Source: Bacillota bacterium (GTDB taxonomy: Bacteria > Bacillota_I > Bacilli_A > RFN20 > CAG-826). Taken from it: a DNA stretch of 7,083 nt. A program made the translations under genes and the position numbers. Location of the stretch: contig JAURLC010000063.1 in NCBI GenBank assembly GCA_030831415.1, forward strand, positions 1 through 7,083, in the 5' to 3' direction. Position 1 is the stretch's first letter. Each line of letters begins with the position of its first letter. Positions 1 through 6,049 of the stretch are shown in pieces. Under the pieces are notes generated by a model, which was given only the letters and a program-made list of their open reading frames with translations, did no database searches and was not told the DNA's origin.

Positions 1-207
1 ATTCAGAATACCTTCATAGTTGACGTTGTCATTCTTCCAGAAGTCAGTGAATAAAGCATTGAGCGAGTTACGTTCTTCTTCTAGTAAGAATCCAGAAATA
101 CGAACATCAACGTCAACCGCACCTAATTTAAATGCGCGATTGGTGGAAGAGGTAGCAACATTCACCCAAGGTTGTGGGGGGAATAAACCATCAATGTTCA
201 CTAATCT
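1..207 (-). pseudogene. In-frame continuation of the lipoprotein gene after the TAG, partial at the window edge
   Basis: Read on the minus strand in the lipoprotein frame, all 69 codons after the TAG are sense codons, and the frame leaves the window open. They encode recognisable OB-module sequence: RLVNIDGL directly after the stop, and later EEERNSLNALF and YEGILN. These match RLVEIKKL, VTEREALNTFF and YTGILGD at residues 177-184, 226-236 and 247-253 of the same protein, in the same order. Conservation across the stop shows that this was, or is, translated as part of the lipoprotein. There is no in-frame ATG here; the only early alternative start is a GTG at 199-201 with no convincing ribosome site. 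I annotate it as a pseudogene fragment, but readthrough or a base-call error would make it part of one intact CDS. Confidence 0.7.
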
Positions 208-1893
208 CTATTGATTGGTAATTGGAGTATCCGTAGTATTGTAAGTTGCTTCTGTAATTTCTAAAGGTGTTACTGCAGGTGCAGTTAAGAAAGGAATAAG
301 CGTCATTGTGGCAACGCTTGAACCCGAGAATCCACCAATGCGGCGAGGTTCAGAAGAGTTTTGTGCTGGGCCAGTAACTTGAACAAAATCACCAGAGGCA
401 AAACCAGCGGTTTGTGCACCAGCAACTTGCACTGCATCAGTGCCAACTTGAATAAATAATTCATTGGAAGCAATGATGCGTGTAATCACACCGTTAACGG
501 TAACAACCGTGTTAGCAGGTGTAGCTTTAGCATCAGCAATCGAAGTAACATCTTCAACAGTAATTAAAACGGAATCCGTTTTTGTATTATCTTCAGTAGC
601 AGCGGCAGTAATCGTTGTCGTACCCACGGTACGAGCTTGAATAATTCCTTCTGCGGTAACGGTTGCAACGGCATCATCCGAGGAACTAAAGGTTAACCCT
701 TGTCCCACATAACCTAAGGGTAATAAGGAAGCATCAACATCAAGTGTTGAACCGATTTTGAGTGTTGAGTCACCGATACCGATTTGCACACCTTCTAATG
801 AAAGAGGCGCAGGCGTAACGGTAACCGATAAGGTTCCCGCTACTAATGGTGCTGCAACAGAGGTTGCGGTAATGGTAGCAGTTCCAGGAGCAACACCGGT
901 CACTAAACCTGAGCTATCCACGGTTGCAATGGTATCATCACTGGATGACCAAGTAACTGATTTATCATCAGCATCTGCAGGTAAAACGGATGCGGATAAT
1001 TGTAAGGTTAAGTTTTCAACAACTTCAACTGGGTCAACCGAAGCGGTGACGGTAAGCGAAGATGGTAAGACTGGTGCATCGGTATTCAATGCAAAATCTC
1101 CAGCGGCAGCAACGGCTAATTGAACACCGTTAAAGTCACCCAAGATACCCGTATAATCAAACTTTGCGCCAGCATCTAATCCACCAAAGAAAGTGTTCAA
1201 TGCTTCGCGTTCAGTTACATTAATGTAACGATCAAAACGTGCAGTAAGTGTTTTAGAACCTAAATTCATCGTAACGTTAGCACCACCTGAGGATGGATAC
1301 GTATTATCGATGAGTAAGGGTGTCCATGCTCCCGCTAGCGATAATTTTTTAATTTCCACTAAGCGTCCATCAAAGTTAGGAGCTAAGGAGTCATTGACCC
1401 AGCCATCTTCATTGATAGTTACAGGTGAAATCGTTGGAGCGGCATCATCCAAAAATACGACTTCAGGAAGTCCCGAACCGGTAGGACCGGTAATTTCCAT
1501 CAACCCATTATAATTGGCGATAAAACCGTAAACTTGAATAAAGTCACCAACAGCAACTTCTTCAATACCTTCATAACCGAAAATATTAATACCAAAGTCA
1601 CCTTCTTGAATAAAGAAACTCTTTTGACGAATGACACCTGTGACGACACCTTGTACGGTGACTTCTGTATCATTTGGCAAGACCCGTGCAGCTTGGATCG
1701 AAGTAATCGTTGGTCCGACATCTTCTGATGAGCTTGGCGTCGATGTTGACGAAGCTTCAGTCGAAGAGCTGGCAACGGTACTCGTTGTTGTGCTGCTTGC
1801 AGGTGTTGAACTTGCTTCTGAACTTGATGGTGTCGTGACACCACAAGCGGCAAGAACTAACATCACAAACGGTAATAGTGTGATTTTTTTCAT
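208..1893 (-). CDS. Surface lipoprotein with OB-fold modules and two BIG2 Ig-like domains, interrupted by an in-frame TAG
   Basis: The 561-residue product is a predicted cell-surface lipoprotein. Residues 1-17 are a lipoprotein signal peptide (MKKI start, hydrophobic core, lipobox LAAC with Cys17 as lipidation site). Residues 20-58 are a Ser/Thr/Ala linker. Residues 61-147 look like an OB-fold of the type found in secreted nucleases and YhcR-like proteins (VTVQGVVTG, FFIQE, VGDFIQVYG), followed by an associated subdomain at 148-268. Residues 278-358 and 365-447 are two BIG2-type Ig-like domains (WSSSDDTIATVDSSGLVTG and FSSSDDAVATVTAEGII). A second OB-fold begins at 450 (VTVNGVITR, LFIQVG, GDFVQVTGP). 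The start at 1893 is chosen because AGGAGG lies upstream of it. A longer TTG start at 1932 would put that ribosome site inside the protein and bury the signal peptide. The stop falls in the middle of the second module and the frame continues past it, so the natural protein is probably longer. Ligand and function are unknown; adhesion, or a role in a nuclease, is an inference. Confidence 0.85.
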   Translation of the reverse strand: MKKITLLPFVMLVLAACGVTTPSSSEASSTPASSTTTSTVASSSTEASSTSTPSSSEDVGPTITSIQAARVLPNDTEVTVQGVVTGVIRQKSFFIQEGDFGINIFGYEGIEEVAVGDFIQVYGFIANYNGLMEITGPTGSGLPEVVFLDDAAPTISPVTINEDGWVNDSLAPNFDGRLVEIKKLSLAGAWTPLLIDNTYPSSGGANVTMNLGSKTLTARFDRYINVTEREALNTFFGGLDAGAKFDYTGILGDFNGVQLAVAAAGDFALNTDAPVLPSSLTVTASVDPVEVVENLTLQLSASVLPADADDKSVTWSSSDDTIATVDSSGLVTGVAPGTATITATSVAAPLVAGTLSVTVTPAPLSLEGVQIGIGDSTLKIGSTLDVDASLLPLGYVGQGLTFSSSDDAVATVTAEGIIQARTVGTTTITAAATEDNTKTDSVLITVEDVTSIADAKATPANTVVTVNGVITRIIASNELFIQVGTDAVQVAGAQTAGFASGDFVQVTGPAQNSSEPRRIGGFSGSSVATMTLIPFLTAPAVTPLEITEATYNTTDTPITNQ

Positions 1894-1905
1894 GTGATAT
1901 GTATT

Positions 1906-1911
1906 CCTCCT
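1906..1911 (-). promoter_or_regulatory. Ribosome binding site of the lipoprotein gene
   Basis: The minus strand reads AGGAGG 12 bases before the ATG at 1893. The spacing is longer than usual, but it is the only strong site nearby, and it selects the MKKI start that yields a proper lipoprotein signal peptide. Confidence 0.75.
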
Positions 1912-1952
1912 CACTTTTTTCTGTTTTGACAACAGGATCTATTACTGCTTTC

Positions 1953-1958
1953 ATTATA
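1953..1958 (-). promoter_or_regulatory. Promoter -10 box for the lipoprotein gene
   Basis: A perfect TATAAT lies on the minus strand about 60 bases before the start codon, giving a leader of roughly 50 bases. The -35 region at the expected distance (around TGGAAT or GGAATA) matches TTGACA poorly. The box sits downstream of the terminator of the preceding operon, so an independent promoter is expected here. Confidence 0.55.
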
Positions 1959-2023
1959 AACTTTTGTGTAGGTTTTATTCCACCTTAATTACCCTTTTCT
2001 TTACAAAGATTAACAAATAAGAG

Positions 2024-2048
2024 AAAACCTCGATTTTATCGAGGTTTT
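2024..2048 (-). terminator. Intrinsic terminator of the LemA-like/gpmI/M3 operon
   Basis: A perfect 11-base inverted repeat (AAAACCTCGAT and ATCGAGGTTTT) with a three-base loop begins 24 bases after the peptidase stop codon. On the minus strand the stem ends in TTTT followed by a pyrimidine-rich CTCTTATTTG stretch. On the plus strand it is also followed by T-rich sequence, so it could stop transcription from either side. It separates the operon from the lipoprotein promoter. Confidence 0.85.
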
Positions 2049-2072
2049 ATTTTGTTGCATAATTTCGTTAAA

Positions 2073-3782
2073 CTAGAGGTTTTCTTCGTATGCCTTCAAA
2101 ACTTTTTTAACTGGCGTAAAGGTCTTTTTAATCGATCCATTTTCGAAGGGATTACGAAGTTTAGCAAAGGCAAGTAATTCGGTGAATGGATATTTCCCGC
2201 CACTCTTACACACTTTGACATATTTCTTCCATGCTTTTTCGTGGTTCTTTTTCATTAAGCCAAGGAATTGTAAGGCAACCACTTGGGCAAGGGTGTAATC
2301 AATGTAATAGAACGGAGCACCAAAGATGTGACTTTGACGCATCCAACGGGTTCCTTTTTCATAGAGTGGGAATCCAGCATAATTTTTATACGGGGTATAC
2401 TTCTTTTCAATGTCGCGCCATGCTTGGCAACGTTCTTCATGCGTTGCGGTAGGATGAGCATAGACCCAATGTTGAAATTCATCGACGGTTACTCCATAAG
2501 GAAGGAAGTTAATCGCCCCTTCTAAATGACCAAATAAATATTTGGCTTCATCTTCTTTAAAGAATTTTTCCATGTATGGTGTCGCAAAGAATTCCATCGA
2601 CATCGAATGAATTTCTGCTTCTTCCATCGTAGGATCACGGTATTCGTTAGGTAAAATATTACGTGACATATACCCTTGGAAGGCGTGACCAATTTCGTGG
2701 GTTAATACATCGACATCTCCGGCGGTTCCATTAAAGTTGGAGAATACAAATGGCATCTTATAACGAGGGAAGAAGGTCATGTAGCCACCACCACGTTTCC
2801 CGGGTTTTGCTTCTAAATCAAGAAGGTTACGATTCACCATTTGTTGGAAGAATTCCCCGATTTCTTCTCCCATGTCTTTATACATCTCAAGAGCAGCCTT
2901 CACTAAATAGTCTTTATTGCCTTTAGGTGTGGCATTACCATCTTGAAATTGAATCGCAAGATCATAAAATTTAGCGCCTTTGATGCCAATGCGCTTCACT
3001 TGTTTACGAACGAGTTTGTTACTAATGGGAACGACGAATTCTAAAATTTGATCACGATAGGATTTCACATCTTTTGGCCCGTAATCCGTGCGTCCCATAC
3101 GGTCATACGCCATTTCAGTAAAGGAAGGATATCCTAATTTTTTCGCCATACCGCTGCGAAGCGTTACAAGTTTAGAATAAATATCGGCGATTTCTAATTC
3201 TTTTTCTGCCATCCAGTTTTCTACAGCTTTGGAAGCACGTTTACGAACATCGCGGTCTTTATCGACGGCAAATTTACCCATTTGTGAAAGGTTGTAGACA
3301 CCACCATCAAAAGGAATTTGTGCCGACGCCATAATATTGTCATACAACGTCGTTAATTTGTTTTCTTCTTGTAAGTCGGCCAATATTTTTTGATCGAAGG
3401 TTCGCGCCGAGACTTCAAGTTTTTTAAACAAGAATGGTCCTACAAGCGCTTCAAGTTCCTTGCGGAATTTACTCGCTAGGACAGCTTTTGAATAACGATT
3501 ACCAAGTCCAGCCACCATCGGTCCAACTTGGTCCACCACATCATTTGCTTTTTTATACGTTTCATCACGCGTATCAATCGTGTGACGAACGGAGATAATC
3601 GTAAAGTCGGTGGAAACTTCGTCAAATAATTTGCCAAGTTTCAACATCCATTTCTTTTGATCTTTTGCACTAGTCGCTTTTTCAAAACCTGCAAGTAAGG
3701 TGTTAAATTTCTTTTCGATCTTTGGAAATTTCGGAATGGATAATGGAAATTCCTCAAACTTTAATAATGTATTATTGGCCAT
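2073..3782 (-). CDS. M3 family oligoendopeptidase (PepF-like zinc metallopeptidase)
   Basis: This is a cytosolic zinc metallopeptidase that probably trims short peptides, as in peptide recycling. The zinc motif HEIGH is at residues 362-366 (His362, Glu363, His366), and Glu390 in the segment EEAEIHS is the likely third zinc ligand. Near the C-terminus, HIFGAPFYYIDYTLAQ (485-500) carries the tyrosines that line the active site in this family. The helical N-terminal half (about residues 20-320) fits the cap of M3 oligopeptidases. The 569-residue length matches the M3 subgroup that is related to, but distinct from, classic PepF. There is no signal peptide. The start is supported by AAGGAG at 3794-3799, 11 bases upstream. 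The gene follows gpmI after 22 bases and is the last gene before the terminator, so co-transcription is likely. It ends in TAG just before the terminator hairpin, which shows that TAG works as a true stop in this genome. Exact substrate preference cannot be read from sequence. Confidence 0.93.
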   Translation of the reverse strand: MANNTLLKFEEFPLSIPKFPKIEKKFNTLLAGFEKATSAKDQKKWMLKLGKLFDEVSTDFTIISVRHTIDTRDETYKKANDVVDQVGPMVAGLGNRYSKAVLASKFRKELEALVGPFLFKKLEVSARTFDQKILADLQEENKLTTLYDNIMASAQIPFDGGVYNLSQMGKFAVDKDRDVRKRASKAVENWMAEKELEIADIYSKLVTLRSGMAKKLGYPSFTEMAYDRMGRTDYGPKDVKSYRDQILEFVVPISNKLVRKQVKRIGIKGAKFYDLAIQFQDGNATPKGNKDYLVKAALEMYKDMGEEIGEFFQQMVNRNLLDLEAKPGKRGGGYMTFFPRYKMPFVFSNFNGTAGDVDVLTHEIGHAFQGYMSRNILPNEYRDPTMEEAEIHSMSMEFFATPYMEKFFKEDEAKYLFGHLEGAINFLPYGVTVDEFQHWVYAHPTATHEERCQAWRDIEKKYTPYKNYAGFPLYEKGTRWMRQSHIFGAPFYYIDYTLAQVVALQFLGLMKKNHEKAWKKYVKVCKSGGKYPFTELLAFAKLRNPFENGSIKKTFTPVKKVLKAYEENL

Positions 3783-3804
3783 AATTTTTCTTACTCCTTA
3801 TGGG

Positions 3805-5400
3805 TTATCTTTTAATAATAAGACTTTCTTCCGTCATTTCAATAGGTTTCTCCACCCCGAGCAAATCTAAAATTGTTGGTGCGAGGTTACCAAGTTTCCC
3901 CCCTTTAGGCAGTAAGGTTGCTCCAGGAAGATTGATACACACCGGTACTAAATTGGTCGTATGAGCGGTATGAGGTAATCCATCTTCCGTTAAAATTTGA
4001 TCGGCGTTTCCATGATCGGCGGTTACAATTAAGGATCCACCGTGTTCGTGCACCCAATCAATCACCGAACCAACGCATTCATCGACCACTTCAACGGATT
4101 TAATGACCGCTTTTTCAACTGCAGTATGACCGACCATATCACAGTTGGCAAAGTTACAAATGACCACATCTAAGTCACCTTTGTTTAATTCTTCAATTAA
4201 TGCATCTCGAACTTGATAGGCACTCATTTCGGGTTGCAAATCATACGTCGCAACTTTAGGAGAATTAATGAGCACACGTCGAGCACCCTGAAGTTCTGCC
4301 GTTTCCACACCATCATAATTAATCGTTCCATCAAAGAAAAATGTCACGTGAGGATATTTTTCTGTTTCTGCAATACGAAGTTGGGTTTTTCCATGTCGCG
4401 CCAACCATGGACCAAGGGTGTTATCCAGTGTAGGAAGTTTAAAGGCAATGTCTCCTTTAACCGAATCGGCATATTTCATCGTTTGAACAAGATGAACATG
4501 AGGAACGCGGCTGGGACGATAAGCAAGATAAGCAGGTTTACCATCCTTCATAGGAGGGTTTGCGTAAAAATCCGTATTTGTTAATAACGTACAAAATTGG
4601 ATACCTCGATCGGGACGGAAGTTCATAAAGATAACGGCGTCATGGTCGTAAATTTTTCCATCAACGTTGGCGTTAAAATGAGGAATTAAAAATTCATCAC
4701 TTGGATCTTTACCTTCTTTCGGCAAGGAGGCATATTGATCTTTAAAATACGTCTTATAATCGTTAAAGCTTGGCCCAACGCGATTGACAATGACATCATA
4801 GGCTTTGCCTATTCGCGAAAGATTTTTATCACGATCCATCGCATAATATCGACCACCGATGGAAGCTAGTTCACCTGTATTATACTGTTTCATTGTTTGA
4901 GTTAATGCATCTAAATACGATTCACCTAATTGCGGTCCAACATCACGTCCGTCCATTAAAGCGTGAACCATGACATGCGGCACGTTTTGTTCTGCTGCCA
5001 TTTGAATCATCGCTTGAAAATGCGTTAAATGGGAATGAACACCACCATCGGAGACCAATCCAATAATATGAAGTTTTGAACCATGCGTTTTCACATAGTC
5101 CATTGCTTTTAAATATTTTTCATTTTGAAAGAAACTTTTATCCATAATAGCCTTGTCGATAAGCGTTAACGATTGATACACCACACGTCCTGCTCCAATA
5201 TTCAAATGGCCAACTTCGGAATTACCCATTTGTCCAGCTGGAAGACCCACTTCGATTCCTGACGCTTGGATATAAGTTATCGGATAGGAGGAAAAATAAC
5301 GATCTAAATTTGGTTTGTTGGCTTTTGCAATCGCATTTCCATACGTTTCCTTGCGAATACCATAACCATCCATGATGATCAAAATAACGGGTTTTTTCAT
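3805..5400 (-). CDS. gpmI: 2,3-bisphosphoglycerate-independent phosphoglycerate mutase
   Basis: This cytosolic enzyme interconverts 3-phosphoglycerate and 2-phosphoglycerate in glycolysis and gluconeogenesis, using two metal ions (usually Mn2+) and a phosphoserine intermediate. The alkaline-phosphatase-superfamily residues are all visible: Asp11 in IIMDGYG, nucleophile Ser61 in GQMGNSEVGHLNIGAG, Asp421 and His425 in CDMVGH, Asp462 and His463 in TADHGN, and His480 in HTAHTTN. Substrate-binding segments SDGGVHSH (117-124), GRD (151-153) and NFRPDR (260-265) are also present. At 531 residues it is somewhat longer than the roughly 510 usual for Gram-positive homologues. The extra residues seem to lie around 220-235 and 280-300, within the lid-like transferase domain. 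The start is fixed by AAGGAG at 5406-5411, five bases upstream, which overlaps the TAA of the preceding gene and suggests translational coupling. Many Gram-positives keep gpmI beside gapA, pgk, tpiA and eno; here its neighbours are a LemA-like gene and a peptidase. Confidence 0.97.
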   Translation of the reverse strand: MKKPVILIIMDGYGIRKETYGNAIAKANKPNLDRYFSSYPITYIQASGIEVGLPAGQMGNSEVGHLNIGAGRVVYQSLTLIDKAIMDKSFFQNEKYLKAMDYVKTHGSKLHIIGLVSDGGVHSHLTHFQAMIQMAAEQNVPHVMVHALMDGRDVGPQLGESYLDALTQTMKQYNTGELASIGGRYYAMDRDKNLSRIGKAYDVIVNRVGPSFNDYKTYFKDQYASLPKEGKDPSDEFLIPHFNANVDGKIYDHDAVIFMNFRPDRGIQFCTLLTNTDFYANPPMKDGKPAYLAYRPSRVPHVHLVQTMKYADSVKGDIAFKLPTLDNTLGPWLARHGKTQLRIAETEKYPHVTFFFDGTINYDGVETAELQGARRVLINSPKVATYDLQPEMSAYQVRDALIEELNKGDLDVVICNFANCDMVGHTAVEKAVIKSVEVVDECVGSVIDWVHEHGGSLIVTADHGNADQILTEDGLPHTAHTTNLVPVCINLPGATLLPKGGKLGNLAPTILDLLGVEKPIEMTEESLIIKR

Positions 5401-5405
5401 AGTGA

Positions 5406-5411
5406 CTCCTT
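5406..5411 (-). promoter_or_regulatory. gpmI ribosome binding site overlapping the upstream stop codon
   Basis: The minus strand reads AAGGAG five bases before the gpmI ATG. Its first two bases lie within the TAA (5410-5412) of the LemA-like gene, an arrangement typical of translational coupling within an operon. Confidence 0.8.
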
Positions 5412-5937
5412 AAGAGATTAACTCTTTAATTTTGAATTTCATTAAACGGCTCACCCAACGATACATCCATAACTGTCGCCAAAAATTGTAATTGGTAACG
5501 GATGCATTATAGGTTGCGACTTGTTGACGAAAATGTTCATCTATTTCTGCAAGTGATTTTTTCAAGGATACGTATTCTGGATTGACGGATAATTGTTCGT
5601 TTTGTTCTCCATAATAGAAAAGCGCTTGGGAAGTTTGGACAAGAAAACTTTTTACAATCGTTCGCTCAGTATCTTTGATGTTTTGAAGTGTGTCTTCAAA
5701 ACGAGGTCGTTTCGATAGAATAAACTCTTGAGGAACATCAATTTTGTGACGGACAAAAAGTTTACCGATCATTCGAAGCAAATCATATTTTTGAGCGGTT
5801 AACACATCAATGGCGTCTTTTCGTTTAGCAAGTTGTTTAAATAATTTCTGCATTTGTGTGCCATAAAAAATGGCTACAAAGATGTAAATAACAAAGATGA
5901 TGACAAGTACAAGAAGTGTAATTTCAAGGGGACTCAT
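5410..5937 (-). CDS. Small membrane protein, divergent LemA-like
   Basis: The 175-residue protein has one N-terminal membrane segment (about residues 6-26, a Leu/Val/Ile run) and then a mainly helical, charged region. I tentatively relate it to the LemA family. It has the same layout (N-terminal anchor plus helical domain, slightly shorter than LemA's roughly 185 residues). The stretch at 117-150 (SVNPEYVSLKKSLAEIDEHF, then a YNASVTNYN motif) resembles LemA's pattern of Asn-Pro-x-Phe/Tyr, Leu, and a YN...V..YN helix. LemA's biochemical role is not established, so none is given here. A basic, Trp-rich C-terminus (NFWRQLWMYRWVSRLMKFK, 151-169) could bind the membrane surface. The ATG at 5937 keeps the membrane segment intact, but it has no Shine-Dalgarno sequence, and an extended -10 box lies only nine bases upstream. 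It is the first gene of the presumed operon with gpmI, nine bases away. A membrane-anchored protein of unrelated family remains possible. Confidence 0.85.
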   Translation of the reverse strand: MSPLEITLLVLVIIFVIYIFVAIFYGTQMQKLFKQLAKRKDAIDVLTAQKYDLLRMIGKLFVRHKIDVPQEFILSKRPRFEDTLQNIKDTERTIVKSFLVQTSQALFYYGEQNEQLSVNPEYVSLKKSLAEIDEHFRQQVATYNASVTNYNFWRQLWMYRWVSRLMKFKIKELIS

Positions 5938-5946
5938 TGCACTAAA

Positions 5947-5955
5947 ACTATACCA
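5947..5955 (-). promoter_or_regulatory. Extended -10 promoter for the LemA-like/gpmI/M3 operon
   Basis: The minus strand reads TGGTATAGT, an extended -10 element (TG, one base, TATAGT). No good -35 is present at 17-18 bases (TATTCT or TTATTC), which extended -10 promoters tolerate. The box ends nine bases before the ATG at 5937, so transcription would start only about two or three bases before the start codon, or at it. Confidence 0.5.
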
Positions 5956-6002
5956 TAATTTACCTTATAAGAATAAAATACCTAGCATTTTTTCGCCTTG
6001 TT

Positions 6003-6031
6003 ATGACCTTTTTTTCGTTCAGTGTTATACT
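6003..6031 (+). promoter_or_regulatory. Promoter for the HAD/ispD operon
   Basis: The -35 box ATGACC (6003-6008, four of six matches to TTGACA) is 17 bases from the -10 box TATACT (6026-6031), which is preceded by TG one base away and so also forms an extended -10. The expected transcription start near 6038 leaves a leader of only about a dozen bases, just enough to include the ribosome site. It is divergent from the extended -10 promoter at 5947-5955. Confidence 0.65.
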
Positions 6032-6037
6032 TTTTAA

Positions 6038-6043
6038 TGAGGT
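6038..6043 (+). promoter_or_regulatory. Ribosome binding site of the HAD phosphatase gene
   Basis: TGAGGT lies six bases before the ATG at 6050 and supports that start. Confidence 0.65.
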
Positions 6044-6049
6044 ATCTTT

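Noticed and set aside
208..210. Genome-wide reassignment of TAG to an amino acid
   Set aside because: TAG ends the M3 peptidase right before a terminator hairpin, and ends the HAD gene right after the next gene's ribosome site. In both places it behaves as a normal stop.
758..1123. Plus-strand open frame of about 121 codons antisense to the Ig-like domains
   Set aside because: It is the complement of conserved coding sequence, with no ribosome site or recognisable domain. The same applies to the shorter plus-strand frames across the lipoprotein, peptidase and mutase genes.
1736..1840. Tandem repeat array in the Ser/Thr linker
   Set aside because: The segment is low-complexity with imperfect SSSEASST-like repeats, typical of lipoprotein linkers. 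No exact repeat unit or regular spacing is present.
1500..1853. Open frame on the minus strand in another phase within the lipoprotein gene, about 117 codons
   Set aside because: It overlaps the conserved lipoprotein reading frame completely, gives a low-complexity His/Gln/Arg-rich product from the Ser/Thr linker repeats, and has no ribosome site or recognisable domain.
1893..1932. Upstream TTG start for the lipoprotein that would add 13 residues
   Set aside because: It has no ribosome site, would place the AGGAGG inside the coding sequence and would push the signal peptide away from the N-terminus. The ATG at 1893 gives a textbook lipoprotein start.
1894..2072. Riboswitch or small RNA between the lipoprotein and peptidase genes
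   Set aside because: The gap is accounted for by one terminator hairpin, a -10 box and a ribosome site. The only other structure is a weak 5-base stem (CTGTT/AACAG at 1921-1935), too short to support a call.
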